Part shown: piece by piece, positions 23,471 through 35,029 of the stretch
How the letters are laid out: each line of letters begins with the position of its first letter
Numbering within the stretch: the stretch's first letter is position 1
NCBI GenBank assembly: GCA_949130495.1
Contig: OX422221.1
Span: 142,819,405-142,883,404 of the forward strand
DNA: 64,000 nucleotides
From: Sambucus nigra
Lineage: Eukaryota > Streptophyta > Magnoliopsida > Dipsacales > Adoxaceae
Reading direction: 5' to 3'
Translations under genes and position numbers: made by a program
Notes under the pieces: generated by a model
The model's database searches: none
The model's input: the letters and a program-made list of their open reading frames with translations, nothing else
Told to the model about the DNA's origin: nothing

Positions 23471-24030
23471 ACTCGGGGTAGGTCTGGTATCTCCTGAAAT
23501 ACATCAGAATACTCACGAACGACTGGGATCGAGTCTAAGGGAGTCACGACCTCCTTAGAGGTATCCTCCTTTATGTAATACAAATGAGAGGTAGAGCCCC
23601 CTCTGGGCAAGGCATCGCCACTACAAACATCTCCTGCCCCGGAACGGCAAAGATAATAGTCCCACCGAAACAATCTATCATGGCTCTGTATGCTGCGAGC
23701 CAATTCATACCAATAATAATGTCGTGTTCATGGTATCTAAGACTAATATGTCCGCTAGTAAAATTAAGCTACCAACCTCTAATCCCACACCTCGACATAT
23801 AAAGAAAATTAATGATCCATTTCCCAGTGGTGAGTCTACGCATGTCATAGTGCTCTCTGTTGTGGCTAATAATCGTAAGGCCTTCGCAAAGTGAGTAGCT
23901 ATAAAATAATGTGTCACGCTAGTATCAAATAAAACCCGACCCATAGTAGCATGGATAGGAAACGTACCCTCAATCGCGGGTGGCGCCTGAGGAGCTGCTG
24001 CCTGGTGGACGTTATAGACACGTATGTACT
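23471..24030 (-). pseudogene. Protease region of element B
   Basis: The active site reads DTSVTH instead of DTGATH. Three 1-bp deletions (near 23731, 23598 and 23473 compared with A) together restore the original frame, so the central block is read out of phase. Text such as LFDTSVTHYFIATHF, CVDSPLGNGSLIFFIC and RPEGGSTSHL-like matches A and G2 domain by domain. Confidence 0.83.
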
Positions 24031-25276
24031 ATAACTGCCCCTACTTCACTGGAGCTGCTGGGATGGCTGGTAGGGCTGGGGCCTGAGCTGGTGCTGGGAG
24101 GGAGGCTGGAAAAAGTGGCCTCTGTGGCTCATTACGGGCACCATGCTACTGTGGGGCCCTATCTCCCTCTGGACAATCATGGCGCCTGTGGCCATTTTTC
24201 CCACACTCGAAGCATCGGCCCCTGAAATTCCCTCCCCTCTGTCCCTACTGATTATGGCCCTGCTGGCCGTTACCACCCCGCCATTGGCCCTGCTGAAAAT
24301 GCTGTTGGCCCTAATGCTGACCCTGCGGCTGATGATGTTGGCCCTGCTGATTAGACTGGCCCTACTGGACATGCCTAAATCCTCCAAATTCCTGCCTGGA
24401 GTCACCTGATCGGAACCGCTTGGCAGGGTCCCCCTGATGGGAACTCTGCTCATGCTGACGAGTCTGCCCCTGAGATGTTGGTGTTCCACTAGCACCACTA
24501 CCCCCTATCCTTCCCTGTTGGATGGACTTTTCTGCTCGCTTGCTTTCCTGTAGGTGGAAGCGATGATCCTGACAGTGTAATAAAGCAGCATTGGGTACGT
24601 CCGTGTAGGTACTCAGTGACAGATTTCCTATGAGATGCTGACGGATCCTCCAAGATAACTCGTCTACAAACAACAGTATCTTCTTCCCCTCAGTGGGTGC
24701 CTCATCTGGCACTATAGTGAGAAGTCTTGTGAACTCCTCTTCGTACTCAGCAATAATCGAATTCTCCTGTTTCAAATTCAGTAACTTCCGCCTCATCTCA
24801 GTCTGCACGATGGATGGAATGTATTGGCAGTCAAACTGCGCCCAAAATGACTGAATAGTGATAGTATCCCTATCCTCCAAGGTGGTGGTGGATTCCCACC
24901 AATGCAAAGCAGCCCCCACTAATTTGAAGGAAGCCAACAGCTGTTTCTGCACGTCCTTGCACTCGTACATGTACAAATGCCTCTGGATATCCTTCTTCCA
25001 TTGGCTGGCTACAATGATATCCGAACTACCCGCAAACTCCGAGGGATGCGCCTTCTGAAAGGCATCCCTAATTCGCTCACATACAGAAGGTAGTTATGCC
25101 GGTACTGGAGCCACTGCCTGAGCCTGGGGTGGAGCCTGCTGCACTACGGCTAGCACGACATTCACCTCCTGAGCAATGATAGCAGCTACCTCGGTTGCGT
25201 TCATCGTTCCCTGAGCCGGAGCTACTAGCTGATCGGCTTGGGCACACCTATCCTTGGGTGCGCGTCTCAGAGGCAT
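24031..25276 (-). pseudogene. Gag of element B
   Basis: Gag starts at the ATG at 25276-25274 (MPLRRAPKDR), the same start as in G1 (MPSRRAP). It continues through AAIIAQEVN, FQKAHPSEFAGSSD, SQWKKDIQRHLYMYEC, WWES, EMRRKLLNLKQE, IVPDEAPTEGKK, WRIRQHLIGNLSLSTYTD and LLHCQDHRFH to a Gln/Gly-rich stretch and an intact CCHC zinc knuckle (CFECGKNGHRRHDC). Stops: TAA at 25094-25096, TAG at 24362-24364 and several CAG-to-TAG changes in the Gln-rich region. It is the only Tekay-like copy here, besides G1, in which the knuckle cysteines are all present. Confidence 0.88.
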
Positions 25277-25448
25277 CTAAAACGTAAAGAAATTTATTAC
25301 TCTATAGTCATTATCAAATATCAAATAGCTGTAGACGTAATCGTAAAAGCAAGAATACAACAATACTAAAAATAGGGCTCTATAGCAAGAACGCTAGCTG
25401 AAAGTGAAATAATCCATACAGACCCTAAAGGACACTAGAACCTGATGC
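25277..25448 (-). other. Leader of element B with splice-acceptor-like end
   Basis: Between primer-binding site and gag ATG the minus strand runs from a CAGGTTCTAG (donor-like CAG|GT) near 25448 to a T-rich stretch ending GTTTTAG directly before the ATG. The same arrangement occurs in G1 and G2. Whether it is spliced is unknown. Confidence 0.4.
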
Positions 25449-25460
25449 TCTGATACCACC
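25449..25460 (-). other. Primer-binding site of element B (initiator tRNA-Met)
   Basis: On the minus strand TGGTATCAGAGC lies 2 bp inside the 5' LTR. It is complementary to the 3' end of plant initiator tRNA-Met, the usual primer of Tekay-like elements. Confidence 0.9.
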
Positions 25461-28416
25461 CGTGATAGCCCGCCTAATTAAATATCGGGTGATCAGTCCT
25501 TTATTAAATTATAACCAAGGTGAACGGTTTGTTCATTCTTAGTATCACTGTCGCAAAAATAACTTTTCCAATTAAACACCCTAAATAATTAAGCTAAGTG
25601 ACAAAACCATTTTTAAAACATCAATTTCCAAATTTAATTTAAAACAATGCTTAAACCTTTTCATAATCCATAGTTTAAGATCCCACAATAACAAGACTGG
25701 AAAAATAATCCAAGTAATATAAGCAATCAACTAAACAATTCCAACGTGAAAACATCGAAGGAAAACATCCTGACAGTAACAATCCCAAAATATAAATACT
25801 GGAGATAGACAATCACAATCTCTGATAAAACCAACTAAATAATGGAAAAGGGCGACACATGCCCAACTGGATAAAATAAAACTAGAAGTGGAATCAATAA
25901 TGAGGTTGTCTAAGCAAGAGGCCTGAAACTCCCACCTAAGCTGCAACACGTTCCTTCCAAAGGATCCTATGCAATACGCCCTTGTGGCTATGCACCTATA
26001 ATATACACATATATATACAAGAGAGAAAAGAAAATAGGAAATGGGTCAGTGACCGATTGTAAAACAGTATAAAAGTTAGTTTAGTAAGTATTTAAAATTC
26101 TTACCAGCTAATGCAACAATCATATTAGTGTGCGACACTCTCTTGAGAAATTCTCACCTCTCTTCTAATGTGCACACCTACCGCACTATTTATCCCAACA
26201 GTTTAGCTTATCTTAAGTTACTCACAAGGTCTCAAGCCGACAATTTCTAGTTGTTAAGAGATCTAATTTTAAAAGAAATGTTCTCACGTAACCTCATTTA
26301 ATTATAAAGTTTCTCAGTTTTTGCTTCACACGTTTTCAAACACTTATACAAAAGTTGAAATAATTATTCATTTCTTACCTACCTTTAGTCACAGTAGATT
26401 GTTCCTAAATTTTGATTATATATATATATATATAATCGGCACCCCACATAAATTTATGGTGCTGGCATACTCTATTATCGAGTCCCCTTATCACTCGTAC
26501 TAAGGTAAATACTAGTTCGAAATCACTCTCGAACTGTATTAATACAAAACACATACAAATTGAGGCGAAGCATAGTTCCAAGTCACTAAGACGTCAGTAG
26601 ATACCCTCATGTCTCTTAAGACCGTCTGACTATCGATCCGATAACATGTACCAAGGATTCCTATGTTCTAGGGTACAAGTCAATATCCCCCATAAAGGTC
26701 CCATCGAGAAAAGACTGTCCCAGCACGGTAACCTCAGTGATAGCAAGTAGCGCGGGCATGATTTTTACATGTATATAGTATATACACAAACATAGTCATA
26801 TATGTATACTACTATTACCATTTTTAATTTAGGTACGCCCACGACCCATACTTATGATATTTATTCTCATTGCACATTACTAGATTACCCCGGTTTGTCT
26901 CTTTTACTTATTTATGGGATTATTTCAACTTACTACGTAACACTCGTGAATTCCTATTTCCCCAAGTGTAAATTCAGTAGGTCCTCATTTATTTTACAAC
27001 GTAACTTTCTTACGAGTCTCACCCTTTAAACACATGTTCCCATTTTCTTAAGTGTAAAACACCTTTGTTAAATATTAATCTCGTCTTACGTTAAGGGTTC
27101 CATTTTTTTTATAAAGCCTTACTGGTCTTCTTTATCTCACAAAGTATTCTAACAATAATGTCCAAGAATTTCTATTCATTTAAGTTGGAACAAACTATTT
27201 AAAAAGGGGAATTTGAGTTTTCCAGGAGGGATCGATCGATCGATGTCAGGTGCTCGATCGATCGATGCGTCAATCGATCGATGCTCCTGGGTCGATCGAT
27301 CGATCAAGAAGGTATGACGAAACTGCAGAATTTCCAGTTCCGGGTTTCTTCTTCCAAAATCATCCAAACCAATATATTTGTCTTATAAACTCCCAATAAT
27401 TTATACTACGAGTATTATATCCTCAAATAAGTGGTATTCTACGTAAGGCATGCGAATTTTCATCATGTATAACAAATTAAGAGGGGTAAAGTCCATAAAA
27501 ATATCAAGAACCCTAATATTTTCTTTATTTAGTTTCTTCCCATTATTTTACCAGTTTCTATACTCCTAAATTAATGCAATTTCGTTATTCAACCTCTACA
27601 TGTGAATTTGAATTCCAGTTGAAGTCTTATACCTATACATCATGAAATTTTCAGTCTCCAAACTAGGTTTTTCTTTCGCAAAAACTAGTCCTAATCAATC
27701 CTAGACTAATATATTGAAGCATTAACTGAAATAGATCAAGATAGATACTTTCCTGGGATTTCTTGATTCAGATTTGTGGAAAAGATTGGCGTGGTTGTGA
27801 TCCTCGTTGCGCGTTCTAACGTTTGGCGGCGACCGCGGTGCAAACGGTGGAGTTCTTGGCCTTGAACTCCTTGGAAAGCTCTTCCTCTTCCTCTCCAATG
27901 GTCGTCTATGGTTTATGGTACTTCCATCCCTAGAAAATGACTCCTACCATCTGATATAACCTTAGAAAAATCGTGGGTTTCCATGCTCAAAAATATAAAA
28001 TGCCTAAAACTCCCTCCCGAGATGTTAATTAGGCCTAGAAACGCCCCGAGACCCAAAATAAACCCCTGGGTACATTATTTTGACTATCTCGACCCTTCCG
28101 GACACAATGACGCACTCAAAATGACCATACGGGTGACTTATAATTTATTCACTTTTAATAGTTTGAATTTAATCACGACACGACGCAAGCGCGTCTCGAT
28201 AAATTTCCAAAATTATCAAATTTGATTCTCGTGATAATTTTACTAAATACAATTACACCTCTTACTTTACCCATAAAGTAATTTACAACAAAATTCCAAT
28301 AATTACTAACTCTCATCACGCTAGTAAGTATTTAAATGATTTTCCGGATTAATATCTCTAATTAAATTTAATAAATCCCCCAAAATTTAAAAGTTATAAA
28401 AATACGGGGTATTACA
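25461..28416 (-). repeat. 5' LTR of element B
   Basis: This 2956-bp LTR begins (28416) TGTAATACCCCG. Its last bases have decayed: the consensus GGGGTGTCACA appears here as GGGCTATCACG. Four GATCGATCGAT blocks lie at 27230-27306, about 1.1 kb from the LTR start, the same position as the array in G2. Confidence 0.93.
27230..27306. repeat. GATCGATC palindrome array in 5' LTR of B
   Basis: Four self-complementary blocks of 10-14 bp built from ATCGATCG are separated by 8-14 bp of other sequence. The 3' LTR keeps only one block (19496-19509), as expected from deletion between two of these identical blocks. Confidence 0.9.
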
Positions 28417-29904
28417 ATTTATCCCCTTAATTTTGGTATTTTTATGAACCCGTGTATTGTAAATGTCTTTGATTTATCTCATATTTATGCTACTAACTCT
28501 TTTTGGCAAGTATATCTTGTTTTGTGTATCTATTATGTGTTTTACAAGTATTTCATGCAAGAAAGATGGAAAAGAGAACTCAAAATAGTGAAAGAAACCA
28601 AGAAACGGGGAGTTGACGGGTATTTTCATAATTTTGAAACATTATTTCAGAGGTGGAGCCGATTAGAAAGTTGAAGAGCTTTCAATTACTAGAACACTGG
28701 AAAAACTGTCACCTCAATCCGAGCTACGGTGAAGAAGTTATGGTATTTGAAGTTGAGAGAAAATCGCAAGAAAAAAAGAAGAACCGAACCGGTCCGGTCT
28801 GAAACCTTGAAACTCACTATCTAAATTCATGAAGAGGACCGATCCGGTAGGGGACCAGTCCGTCTTTTCTCACGCTCCATATCCGTTACAAAATTAGTCA
28901 CGTTTTCTAAGTGTGACAAATTGCCAGATATGGAATTTTTATTTTGTCCTTATCTTTTAGCCAAAAGAGTTTTATGTTTTGGGAACTCTTCTAAACGACA
29001 TCTAGCCTATATATTTAGTCATTAGGATTATTTTTATTTAGATTTCATTCATGTAAAAGCTCCTAATCAAGGAGGAACATTTAGGAATTGTTTTACATAT
29101 TTTGCACCTTTAATTCAAGAGCTTTTTCGGGTTTTCTTCAACCTTTGATTTTTTCTTGGATGTTCTATTTCTTCAATCTTGGTTACTTTTATTTCCAGCA
29201 ATTTTATTATTATTTCTCATGTTTAATCTCTCTTTCCAAGCAATTATGACGTCATACAACGTAGATAACGTATTTTTCATTAATTGCACCATGTTAGGTT
29301 AGGTTTTTAGAGGTTGGGATGCATAAACCCAACCCGATGTGGTTTGCATGGGTATAAAATTAGTTCTTTAAGTTTAATAATTGATTAGATCATGTATTAT
29401 GGTGATCACAACCATGTAGGACTTTTGATCTCATTTTCCCTAGGCAACCGTGATGCTTAAGAGTGCAACGCACGTGAAGCTAATACGACACTTCTTTACT
29501 CGTCCTTTGATTACATACTATGCGGGCTACGATCCCTCATATATGTAATGCTTGGGAATACTAAAGATCGGGTTTGATCAATTAATTAATTTACGACTAG
29601 TTTTGTACTTGTAAACATACTAGGAGTTGGAGGATTGTGTCCCTACCTTAATTTTCCAATTAGTTTTAGTTAACTTCTTTATTTCCCCCCTTTTTCCTTT
29701 CTCACTCCATCATCATCTTTTACACTTTATTTTTGAAGTAATAAATCAATTAAAATCTATCAAACATTTCCTGTGGACTCGATACCCAGACTCGCCACTA
29801 TACTCCATAAGAGTGTAGTTAAAGTTTAGGTTATTGTATTGCGGTTACGAGCCGATAACAATGATTAGCGTATTTACACGGACGTTCGATTTCCACCTCG
29901 ATCA
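28417..29904 (+). mobile_element. Solo LTR E, main part (Athila-like, related to D)
   Basis: With the 27 bp at 17659-17685 this makes an LTR of about 1.51 kb that starts TGATT, ends CA at 29904 and is bounded by GAATG duplications (17654-17658, 29905-29909). Bases 28417-28421 are the right ATTTA copy of B. Its end (CCTGTGGACTCGATACC, GTATTTACACGGACG) resembles the end of the D LTR. A TATA box lies near 29008 (CCTATATATTTAG). ACCGGTCCGG-type palindromes lie at 28781-28863, upstream of the TATA box. No internal domain exists, so the element was reduced to one LTR, probably by recombination between its two LTRs. Confidence 0.82.
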
Positions 29905-30300
29905 GAATGTTGCTAAAATCATTGGAACTAAACATATAGTTTGAGATCCTTTGCCTCAAAAGAACATCACAACGGAATCTTATGACGCAAAATCCAAGGG
30001 AGTATTAAAAAAATATTCCTTTGGCATTACTAAGGCGGATGAAATTTTTGACTATCTTTTAAAAGTTAAGATGTTAAAATTGCGTGATGGCGCAAAAATA
30101 ACACATGAAATAAAAGGAATGAATTATTGTAAATGGCACAATATTTTCTCTCACTCAACTAATCCTTGTTCTGGTTTTCGTGATACGATTAAAGAGCTTA
30201 TTAGAAAGAGAAAAATAAAGTTTCTGGGCAAAGAAGGAAATAACATGGGGGTTAAGGAAGGCCCATTCCCCAAGGTGAAAATGATCTAGACAAATATGAA
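29905..30300 (+). pseudogene. Element C1, segment 3: gag C-terminal part (Ogre/Tat-like)
   Basis: The frame shows the diagnostic plant Tat/Ogre gag end: FGITKADEIFDYLLKVKML, then YCKWHNIFSHSTNPCSGFRD, IKELIRKRKIKFLG. The CxxxH...C pattern is a zinc-binding region of Gag. Removing E and B in thought makes this continuous with segment 2 in the same frame, and the junction matches uninterrupted C2 at 36760-36830. The 112-codon block from 29951 is open, unusually well kept for this element. Confidence 0.85.
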
Positions 30301-31600
30301 ATTTATTCAACTGCCATGCAATTAAGTGCATGTTAATTTTAAGATGAAGACTAAGGTCAAGTATAAGGATCTGAAGTCTTAATAAATAGTTGATCTAGAC
30401 CAGAAAGTGATGAAGCACCCATGTATTAGGTGTGGAGAGAAGTATGCTGAAATTTGTGAATTTTTTAAAAGTAACAAAGACCCAAGAGGAATGAGGATGG
30501 TGGTATTGTTGCCAAAACCCAAAGGTATCAACAACAAGAGGATTTCTAAGGTAATGTCCAAGGGGAGATGAGGCAATTCACTAGCCCCTATTATCCATGA
30601 GGTAATGCAAATATACCAAAAAACTACCAATATATAAGGTCATGTTTCAATAAAATAATATTGCATCATTTTGTGAGGGTTTTAAGAACCTTGAATGTCC
30701 CAAAATCAGTCCCAAAAGTGCTTGATCAGTTTGTTTCTCAAGATCTAGAGGTTGCTCAATAATTTAATGATATGCCTAAAAAGCACAAAGCTAACCTTAG
30801 CAAGTAGATCTAGGGATTTGGCACCTAGTGCAACCACCAATAATCCAGAAAAGAGATCCAAATATTGTGATCTCTCGCACTCAACAAAGGAGGATCCCTT
30901 ATTAGAAGTACATGGCTTGGAAAGATGCTACAATTATCCCACATCCAAGTGGATAAGAGGGAATGACCTCTTAAACTTAGAAGTCAAATCCAAGGTTTCA
31001 TAAAAAGCATAATGGAGACTAATATTCTTCTGACATGCTTATTCAAATAATAAAGGAGCTGGATAAGGCTATGGGCATGGATAAAGATAGTTCGTCTGAG
31101 GAAAGTTCCTATAGAGAAGAGGAAACATAACATATGATGGTTATGGATACAATAGGACCTGATCTAGGGTATGCACAATATCAATTCCTCCAATTTGGGC
31201 CCCTACCTTAACAAGTGCCAATTAATATGGTTATGATCCTTCCAAAGAGGTTCGAAGCTGATGAGGGATAATAGGTTCCAGAAACAAAGATGGACGAAGA
31301 CAACAAATAAAAAATATATAACCTTGAATTGTTTGTGTCTGCTTTAAATCTAATATAATGATCAATCACATAAAGCATTTATTTATAAAAGATTGAGTGA
31401 GTGTCTCCTAATAAATAAAATATTGGATGATAACATTATTGCCTGTGACATTTTCTATGTTTTCTAAAATAAATAAACAAAACTTTTAATTTGGTCCAAA
31501 TTAAAATCATAATATCTTGTTTTGCTAAGGATAAGAGGTTGACCAAAGGTATACAACCAGTTAATACAGAAGTTGGCACAAAATGATCAAAACTACCTTA
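30301..31600 (+). pseudogene. Element C1: gag-protease spacer
   Basis: No long frame remains. A Cys-x2-Cys...Cys stretch (CIRCGEKYAEIC, near 30421) is reminiscent of the Cys-rich spacer between gag and protease in Ogre-type elements. Order and distance fit the rest of C1. The region is otherwise too decayed to describe. Confidence 0.45.
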
Positions 31601-32300
31601 TTTATCATTGATGGTAAGCCAAGATTAAGTGCTTTACTCAATAAACATTGGATTTATTCCAAAAAGTGTATTCCTTCTTCCATGCACTAGAAACTACTGT
31701 TGATGAAGGAAGATGGAGATGTGGAGGAAGTGGATGCAAATCCATTGCCTTTCCATCGTATTCTAATTGTCCTGAAGGTGGGATATACCAAGCTAACGTT
31801 CGACCAGTGAAGGTGGATGCATTGGTACCATATGCATCAGAAGGAAAGGTCTCATATGAAGTTGGGGAAGAATTTACTCTGGGTATAATAGGACGAGTCA
31901 AAGAAAATAAGATAGTTGAATAATAGGTAACACGTTAATCGATGTCGAAAGTAACATCAAAACTTTGGCCATAGTGTTGTATAAATTCAAAGAATTGGAG
32001 TTAAGCACAAAAATTGGTGAATAAAAGACCATTAATTTGGCTTACTATGTGTTCGGAGAGGATAAAGAGCATAAAGATTCTCACAACAATTGTGAAACAA
32101 CCAATTCTCTACTGGAATATAAAGTACTCATGGTGAATTAATCATATACTTTTTTGGAAGTTAACTTGGGAATCGGAAAAAACAAAAGGGTGATATATAT
32201 TAGTGCCAACCTAAGCAATGAAGACCAAAGTTAGTTATGGACCTTTTATACCAGTATAAGGACTGTTTTGGTTGAAAATATGACGAGTTTCCTATTTAGA
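31601..32300 (+). pseudogene. Element C1: protease/linker region (Ogre-like)
   Basis: The decayed frame contains LSALLNKHWIY and KKCIPSSMH, then LPFHRILIVLKVG and LGIIGRVKENKIVE. These are characteristic of the stretch between protease and reverse transcriptase in Ogre-type polyproteins. C2 has the matching remnant at about 44700-45300 (GFGLIGPTEENKMV). The minus-strand open frame over 31638-31901 is a mirror of this region. Confidence 0.6.
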
Positions 32301-33010
32301 CAGGAAATTGGTGGAACATAGACTACCAATCATAGAAGAATTCGAGCCTATCAAACAATTGGCAGGACAAATAACTCTAGAGGCCAAAGTAAAAATAAAA
32401 GAATAAATTGAAAGGTTATTGAAGGTTGGGTTCATTCAACTTTCAAGTATGTCGAATGGCTCTCTAAAATAGTGCCACTAATTAAAAAAATGGAAAACTA
32501 AGAGTGTGTATTGATTTTAGGAATCTAAATGTAGACACTCCAAAGGATGAATATCCAGTACTAATGTTATACTTATTATTTCATAAATCATTTGGTCATG
32601 CTATCATGTCTATGATAGATGGTCACTCACGACACAACTAAATATACACAACTGAAGAATATGTTCATAAAACTGCCTTTAGGTGCCCTGGTAATTTAAG
32701 AACCTTCGAATGGATTAAATGTCATTTGGATTAATGAATGCAGGATCCACATGCCAAAGGGGAATGAATAAAATTTTCTACTATACGTTTCGCATATTTT
32801 TGGAGTATTATATTAACAATATAATTGTCAAATCTAAAATAGTATCTGATCATATACACACATTCAAAACTTATTTAGAAGAATGAGACTTTATCAACTT
32901 AAAATAAATCCTTTAAAATGAGCTTTTGAAGTTTTCACAAGAAATTAACAAGTATATTTGGTTCACCAAAAGGGGACACAAGTTGATAAAAACAAGTCTA
33001 AAGATATAAT
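32301..33010 (+). pseudogene. Element C1: reverse transcriptase (Ogre/Tat-like)
   Basis: Recognisable blocks are QYKDCFG, a KLRVCIDFRNLN motif, TPKDEYPV, SMIDGHSRHN, EEYVHKTAFRCPG and NAGSTCQRGMN. The catalytic box at 32809-32820 reads YINN instead of YIDD: both metal-binding aspartates have become asparagines. Frequent stops and frameshifts confirm that it is inactive. Confidence 0.82.
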
Positions 33011-33600
33011 TAAAAGCAAAGACCCCCCAAATAAAAAGAATTACAAAGGTTTTTGGGTTCAGTTAATTACATTTATAGATTTATATATAATGCAACAGGA
33101 AAAACTAAAGTATTTTATCCTTTCTTGAAGCTAAAGGATTAAGGGGAGATTGGATTGGAAGGATGAACACGAGTTGGATTTCTAGACACTCTAGATATAC
33201 TTCATCAAGCCACCTATTTTGGCACCTCCAAAATGAATATAGGCTATTAAAGTTGTATGTTTCATCCTCTGATGCCTAAATTAAATATCAATTGGCACAA
33301 TATTATGAGAACCCCAAAGACTTCAATGTGTATTATCTAAGAATTTTTTAAATGATTGTGAATGTAGATATTCTGTAATGGAAAAATTATATTTGACTTT
33401 GCATTTTGCTGTTTTAAATTTAAGATATTACTTATTTCCCATAGAAGTATATGTCATTTCTAAATTTGACTTGATCAAATATATGTAGACAAGATTTATT
33501 TTATAATATAGGATTGGTAAATGCGTGTTAGGTCTATCTGAGTTTTACTTACACTATTGTTGACGCCATATAACGTTATCCAATGAAATACTTCATTAAA
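33011..33600 (+). pseudogene. Element C1: RNase H remnant and 3' truncation
   Basis: The text NDCECRYSVMEKLYLTLHFAVL, LRYYLFPIEVYVISKFD and IKYM...RIGK...LSEF matches the end of reverse transcriptase/RNase H in Tat/Ogre elements. No second RNase H, integrase or 3' LTR follows; recognisable sequence ends near 33600. Confidence 0.75.
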
Positions 33601-33693
33601 CAAAAATTATAGACGAGTAAATTGTGTGGGATTAAGAATAAAAGAATCTAAAACATTTGACACATGTCAAGACTTTAGATGTGTAAACACTAA
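33601..33693. other. Short unassigned stretch before the MITE
   Basis: No feature is recognised. Bases 33691-33693 (TAA) are the left target-site duplication of the MITE. Confidence 0.4.
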
Positions 33694-34672
33694 GGGTCCG
33701 TTTGATAGCATTATTTGTCATGGCAAATGGCAAATAAGTTGGCAAATATGACATTTTCCAATAATTTGGTGTGTTTGATAGCAAAATTTAACTACAAGCT
33801 ATTTGCCAATGTACAATACCTCTTATGCATAACATGTTGGCAAATTTTGCTTTGCTATATGGGTGAGAAATATTTGACAACAAATTGGCTAACTTCTTAA
33901 ACGCTTATAATATTTTAAAAAATAATTTAAAAACTATTTTAAATAATTAAAAAAAACTGTTACGAATATTTTAAAAATTGTTTTAAAGAGTTAAAAAAAC
34001 TGTTTTAAATTAAAATCTGTTTAAAAACTGTTTTTTCGTAAAAACCATTTTAATGTAAAAAACCGTTTTAATGTAAAAATTGTTTTAATGTAAAAAATGT
34101 TTTAATGTAAAAAAATTATTTTAATGTAAAAACTGTTTTTTCGTAAAAACTGCTTTAATGTAAAAAATTAATTTAATGTAAAAATTGTTTTAATGTAAAA
34201 AATTTTAAAATGTTTTAATGTAAAAACTGTTTTAATGCAAAAAATTATTTTAATATAAAAACTGATTTAATGTAAAAAAAATTAAAAACTGTTTTAACGT
34301 AAAAACTGTTTTAATGTAAAAACTAAAAACTGTTTTAATGTAAAAACTGTTTTTAGTAAGTAGTTTTGGCGTAAAAAACTTTTTTTTTATATATAGTTTG
34401 TTACTTTTTTAATAAATAAAAACAGGAAGTAAAAAAGAAAAGAAAAAACTGTTTTTTTATTAAATAAGACTTGGGACGAAAATAAAAAAAAACATATTTA
34501 TTATTATTATATATGTTAATATGGACGAAAAATGTGTTATTAAAATGTTTTGCCTAAAAAACTTGTTTTACCTTATTTGGTGTTTGATAGTCTAATGTGA
34601 GAAAAAAATATTTGTCTATGCAAAATTTGCCGCCATGCCAACACTTTTGCCCAATATGTATCAAACGGACCC
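33694..34672. mobile_element. PIF/Harbinger-type MITE
   Basis: The 979-bp element has perfect 14-bp terminal inverted repeats (GGGTCCGTTTGATA) and is flanked by TAA at 33691-33693 and 34673-34675. GGG-starting ends and a 3-bp TAA/TTA duplication are the hallmarks of PIF/Harbinger (Tourist-like) elements. Subterminal GGCAAAT/ATTTGCC motifs occur on both sides. There is no transposase frame, so it would depend on a relative elsewhere. The middle is filled by an AT-rich array. Confidence 0.88.
33990..34365. repeat. Degenerate tandem array inside the MITE
   Basis: Around twenty imperfect copies of a unit near 17 bp (GTTTTAATGTAAAAACT) follow one another. Each unit is nearly palindromic (AGTTTTTAC/GTAAAAACT), so the array could form many hairpins. 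It probably grew by slippage inside the element. Confidence 0.8.
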
Positions 34673-34675
34673 TAA

Positions 34676-35029
34676 GTAGCGTTTATGGGAGCACTAATGC
34701 ACTAAGGCGGGAAAAACTCCATTGGGATGTGTAACCACCCAACAGTTACAAAGATAGTTATGTTTCATGATAAGAAACTCTAAAATAAGCAATGAGCACC
34801 AAAATAACTACATATACTCATTTTATATTTCTTTCCTCTATTCTATTTTTTGTTTTGTTTTATTTACTACTTTTATTTCATTAAAATTAAAATATAATTT
34901 TCTTTCAAACTTATTAAAAGTTTCTTGTCCTAACACATTTTTCTTTTACTTTCTTGCATTACATTTTTGCAGTGTAATCTTTTATTTTATCGCATTTATT
35001 TTTCTTTAGTTTCAAAGCTTTACTTTTGT
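34676..35029. other. AT-rich stretch before C2
   Basis: No gene is recognised. A T-rich open frame (34767-35009) is hydrophobic only because of base composition. It may be the leader of C2. Confidence 0.35.

Larger units (their letters stand above)
17686..28416 (-). mobile_element. Element B: full-length Tekay-like Ty3/gypsy chromovirus
   Basis: B is complete from LTR to LTR (10,731 bp) and is flanked by a perfect 5-bp duplication ATTTA. On the minus strand the order is 5' LTR (28416-25461), primer-binding site for initiator tRNA-Met, leader, gag (from 25276), protease, reverse transcriptase, RNase H, integrase, chromodomain, polypurine tract and 3' LTR (20602-17686). B carries at least five frameshifts and many stops, so it is more decayed than A or G1. 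It is inserted in solo LTR E, which itself lies in C1; B is therefore the youngest of this nest. Confidence 0.95.

Noticed and set aside
24143..24409. Plus-strand open frame rich in Leu/Ala over B gag
   Set aside because: It is the mirror of the Gln/Gly-rich gag region on the minus strand; the same mirror frames occur at 50726-51133 and 57385-57762.
31638..31901. Minus-strand open frame of 87 codons
   Set aside because: It overlaps the recognisable Ogre-like linker on the plus strand and has no motif of its own.
34767..35009. Hydrophobic small protein, possible membrane peptide
   Set aside because: It is translation of T-rich DNA (Phe, Leu, Ile, Ser); there is no conserved motif and no promoter.
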